Source of the DNA: Nitzschia sp. pyKryTriq1
Taxonomy: Eukaryota; Bacillariophyta; Bacillariophyceae; Bacillariales; Bacillariaceae
Reading direction: 5' to 3'
Assembly: GCA_956465555.1 (NCBI GenBank)
Contig: OY101116.1
Span: 2,170,001 to 2,234,000 of the forward strand
Length of the DNA: 64,000 nt
Shown: positions 61,196 to 64,000 of the stretch, one piece after another
How the letters are laid out: each line of letters starts with the position of its first letter
Numbering within the stretch: the first letter of the stretch is position 1
Translations under genes and position numbers: made by a program
The notes under the pieces: model-generated
Database searches by the model: none
Told to the model about the DNA's origin: nothing
What the model saw: only the letters and a program-made list of their open reading frames with translations

Positions 61196-62203
61196 TTACT
61201 CTAGTGCTCCTTCTTCGAGCACATTGATCATGGTATAAACTTTCCCCTGACTTTCAGACTGCACTTTCTTGGCTAAAAATTTGACAGCGTCGGCAGTTCC
61301 TTCAGCGTAGATGCTTCTTCCTGCCACGTTGTGCTGGAGTTGGAACTGCACAGTACCATCCGTACTTGTCAGCGTATATGTATGGAAGGCATGTCCCTTC
61401 ATTGCATCCTCCGGAACTCCAAATGCAACTGCTTCTTTGTCATCTCGAATCATTTCGATGTCATCATAGGTGAATTCGTCGTCGCTTAACTGAGTCAAGG
61501 AATCAATGACAGCCTTGGCAGTGCCCGAAGTATCAGCCTTTGTCTTTTGATGACTTTCTCGGCATGCAAGCTTGTACCCAGCAAATGCGCCAGGATACTT
61601 GGTGGCCAAATCCTCCAGCGCCGCTTGCATCGCCACAATTTGCTTGGCCATGTTCGGTGCGATCACGGCAAAATGATTGGCCGACTCGACGTCAGACAAA
61701 AGCTTTTCTCGGTCCCCGCCGGTTGTTCCCATGACGAAGGGAAGCTTGTTTTCGACATAGAAAAGAGCGTTTCCATTCACAGCGGACGGGTGCGTATAAT
61801 CGATCGCCAGCAACTTCTTCTCCCCACAGGATGTTTTTAGACCTTCGATAGTAGACTTGAGTTCCTCCTTGTTGCTCGAAGGGATCAACTTCACGTCCGC
61901 CGATTTGGAGGTAACAGGATCATAAACAGTAATAATCATTGGTTCGACATCGGGTCCGGTCATCGCGGAGGGGGCTAACTTCAAACCCTTACGCAAACAT
62001 GCCTCGGCAGCCGCAGTTGCCATTGGCCCTGGCATGCCGTTCACCATGACATAAATATCCGATCCGTCGTCCGACGACATTTCCAGGCCGGCCGCGTAGC
62101 CAGTAGAACCACCACCGAAAGGTCGCAACGACAATGTCGTGAAAGCAGCAGATTCTTGAGAAAAGAAGAGCACGAGAGCGATAAAGCTGGTGAAGGGGGT
62201 CAT
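61196..62203 (-). CDS. dapB: Plastid 4-hydroxy-tetrahydrodipicolinate reductase
   Basis: Single exon, 335 aa. The presequence is a signal peptide ending in ESAAFTT. The mature enzyme is of the plant-type DapB branch: IYVMVNGMPGPMATAAAEACL (nucleotide-binding start), AIDYTHPSAVNGNALFYVENKLPFVMGTTGGDREKLL, FAVIAPNMAKQIVAMQAALEDLATKYPGAFAGYKL and ESHQKTKADTSGTAKAVID (substrate and proton-relay region). It ends with KGHAFHTYTLTSTDGTVQFQLQHNVAGRSIYAEGTADAVKFL. It reduces dihydrodipicolinate with NAD(P)H in lysine synthesis in the plastid. The usual GxxGxxG glycine motif reads NGMPGPMA, as in plant homologues. The convergent hydrolase gene is 41 bp away. Confidence 0.93.
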   Translation of the reverse strand: MTPFTSFIALVLFFSQESAAFTTLSLRPFGGGSTGYAAGLEMSSDDGSDIYVMVNGMPGPMATAAAEACLRKGLKLAPSAMTGPDVEPMIITVYDPVTSKSADVKLIPSSNKEELKSTIEGLKTSCGEKKLLAIDYTHPSAVNGNALFYVENKLPFVMGTTGGDREKLLSDVESANHFAVIAPNMAKQIVAMQAALEDLATKYPGAFAGYKLACRESHQKTKADTSGTAKAVIDSLTQLSDDEFTYDDIEMIRDDKEAVAFGVPEDAMKGHAFHTYTLTSTDGTVQFQLQHNVAGRSIYAEGTADAVKFLAKKVQSESQGKVYTMINVLEEGALE

Positions 62204-63074
62204 GGCTGAAAGACGATTGCTTTAGCAAATAATAATAACAATAAACTCTCGTGACCGTCTTTTTTATTATGGCTATGGATGGACGGCGAGGATCCGTCGT
62301 CGATCGGCGCGGCGGTCGGCGGCAGGTTCCGAAATCTTGGCGCGCGATGATGACGATTGGCATCGAGATGATGTGTGGAGAAGATTTTTTGCTTTTGGTT
62401 GTGGGGCTACGAAGCGAGCTCTGCGGAACTATGTTGTACCGTATGTACTTGTATCATACCTTGTACCTGTACGTACAGTACGGTACTGTACAGGTTAAAT
62501 AGCTAACCGGCAGAAGATTCATCTCTGGTGCGAGGTACATACCTGGTACCGGCACGGTCCGTACTGGTACGGTAGAGAGAAGTGCAAAATTCGCCACACC
62601 CATTACTTCTTGCAATAAGAAAAATGGAAAAAAAACCATATTCGATCTTGAAATCGAATACAATTTTACCCCGCAGACGATGATGATTCTTCTTCCACGT
62701 TAATACCGTACCGGTACCCCGTGTACTCGTACCAGGTACCGTACCAGTATTGTACAGTACCAGGTACCAGGTACCGGGTACGTCATCGGCACGTAATCTT
62801 CGCCAAACGGTCGGACTGGCTCAGTACAAATCCTACAGAGTGTGGTTTGGAAACGGCACATACCCCAAAAGCCCGGATGGCCAATGGCTGCCAATAGGAT
62901 TTGCGGATCAATACCGCGTACGAAGATTGATTGAACCGAAGTTGTTGTTGGTCGTTGGTTCATCACAACATTCATCATCACAACTGCAATCCGCCGATCC
63001 GTTCGCGAAACCGCATACCTTATATGATACTGAAACCAAGTAAGACACCCAACAGTCCACACTTTCAATCTACC
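62204..63074. other. Divergent intergenic region with dense GTAC tracts
   Basis: About 0.87 kb between two plastid-enzyme genes. GTAC tracts at 62433-62490, 62530-62575 and 62700-62785 contain ACCGTACCGGTACCCC, CAGTACCAGGTACCAGGTACC and similar self-complementary words. No gene is recognised. Confidence 0.6.
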
Positions 63075-64000
63075 ATGAAGTTCAGTGCTCTTTCTTTCCT
63101 CGCTCTTGCCGGCTCTGCTGGGGCCTTTGCCCCGACTTTTGGAGTTGCCCCCCGATCTCCCGCCTTGGAAATGGCCCGAACCCCGATCATCAGTGGCAAC
63201 TGGAAGTTGAACCCTCAAACTCGTGATGAAGCTATCACCCTTGCTAAGGATATTACTGCTTCTATCACTGACAAGTCTCCAGATTGCGAGGTCGCCCTTT
63301 TCGTCCCTTATGTTTTCATCGAGGCTGTCATGGGGATCACAGGCGACAAGATCGCCGTTGGCGCAGAGGTTAGTAACAACATGCGGGAAGGATCCAGTAC
63401 CCTGATGCAAACATGATTTATTAACACTTCACACTTACCATTTTGTTGTAGGGAGTATGCCCTGAGATGAAGGGTGCATTTACTGGAGCTGTTTCAGCGT
63501 CTATGCTTCAGTCGATTGGTGTCAACTGGGCGTTGGCTGGGCACTCAGAACGTCGAGTCATTTTTGGCGAGAATGATGAATACATTAATGGACAAGTGCT
63601 AAAGTTGTTGGAACTTGGCATGTCTTGTATGCTTTGTATTGGAGAGTCTGAATCAGAATATGAGCAAAATCTTGCTGGTGCGGTATGTGCGATTCAGTTG
63701 AAGAAAGGATTGGCTGGAGTCAGTAAGGAGGATATGAGCCGAATTGCTATCGCGTACGAACCTGTTTGGGCCATTGGGACCGGAAAGGTTGCCACCCCCG
63801 AGATTGCTCAAGCCGTCCACGCCGAATGCCGTAAAATTATTGCTGACATTTATGACCAAGAAACAGCCGACGCGTGCAGAATCCTTTATGGTGGAAGTGT
63901 CACACCTGAATCTGTGGACGGACTGATGCAAAAGCCTGACATTGATGGAGCTCTTGTCGGTGGTGCCTCCCTTGATGCTAGCAAGTTCGGCCGCATCATC
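63075..64000 (+). CDS. TPI: Plastid triosephosphate isomerase (3' end beyond the window)
   Basis: Two exons seen, 63075..63368 and 63452 to the window end, with an 83-bp intron; 281 codons visible. The presequence MKFSALSFLALAGSAGAFAPTF has a clear signal peptide with the AFAP cleavage motif, so the product goes to the complex plastid. The barrel begins at PIISGNWKLNPQTRDEA (substrate-binding Asn/Lys). It contains the electrophile His in LAGHSERRVIFGE, the base Glu in IAYEPVWAIGTGK (loop 6 follows) and the phosphate loop GGSV, then ALVGGASLD. It interconverts glyceraldehyde-3-phosphate and dihydroxyacetone phosphate in the Calvin cycle. Only the last few residues and the stop codon are missing, because of the window edge. 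Confidence 0.95.

Noticed and set aside
1-64000. tRNA and rRNA genes
   Set aside because: I looked for the GGTTCRA T-loop pattern and paired acceptor stems in intergenic DNA on both strands and saw none that fit; a covariance-model scan would settle it.

Overview
The window looks like nuclear DNA of a photosynthetic stramenopile, most likely a pennate diatom. Four signs support this. (1) Several metabolic enzymes carry a signal peptide ending in an AF/AFAP-type motif followed by a transit-like stretch, which is the usual bipartite presequence of red-derived complex plastids (KASII, NhaD-like antiporter, AlgH-like protein, dihydrodipicolinate reductase, triosephosphate isomerase). (2) Introns are few and short (about 74-115 bp) with plain GT-AG ends. 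(3) Genes are densely packed on both strands, with several convergent pairs separated by only 41-121 bp. (4) A small fossil of a Ty1/copia-type element is present. The species cannot be named from the sequence.

Layout. 0-7 kb: a DUF3593/DUF2499 membrane protein, COP9 signalosome subunit 4, a PRA1-family protein, a PH-like protein and the Rab geranylgeranyl transferase beta subunit. 8-18 kb: three intronless minus-strand genes for Ser/Arg-rich proteins with IQ-like motifs, two of them with a shared coiled-coil C-terminal module, interrupted by a plus-strand prolyl-4-hydroxylase-like gene. 19-27.8 kb: plastid KASII and a plastid CBS-NhaD antiporter in divergent arrangement, the RPB5 polymerase subunit, an unrecognised 405-aa protein and a small basic protein. 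28.4-34.5 kb: the most unusual region, one uninterrupted 1643-codon frame combining a transposase-like RNase H fold, an embedded DEDDy exonuclease and a C-terminal Ulp1-type protease. It is followed by an AT-rich tail and a 12-copy 41-bp tandem array, and the whole is bracketed by a 14-bp inverted repeat. 35-42 kb: an ABCC transporter, GDP-mannose 4,6-dehydratase and LSm6. 42.7-57.2 kb: a Golgi-type sulfotransferase, a BAR-like/GRAM/VASt sterol-transfer-type protein, a family 16 methyltransferase, a copia fossil, a LUSTR-type seven-TM protein and a PWWP/LEDGF-like nuclear protein. 57.7-64 kb: a duplicated-domain AlgH/YqgE plastid protein, an ABHD17-type hydrolase, dihydrodipicolinate reductase, and a plastid triosephosphate isomerase cut by the window end.

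How the genes relate. Most are housekeeping genes with no operon logic. Themes are plastid metabolism (fatty-acid elongation, lysine synthesis, Calvin/glycolytic triose conversion, ion homeostasis), Rab/membrane traffic (RabGGTase beta, PRA1, ABHD17-type depalmitoylase, sterol transfer, LUSTR) and glycan synthesis or modification (GMD, sulfotransferase). Intergenic spaces are rich in two self-complementary low-complexity patterns: GTACCGGTAC-like tracts and CTACTAGTAG-like tracts. Two divergent promoters carry a full TGACGTCA palindrome. No tRNA, rRNA or CRISPR array was recognised. All exon boundaries below were placed by eye from splice dinucleotides, frame and family similarity.
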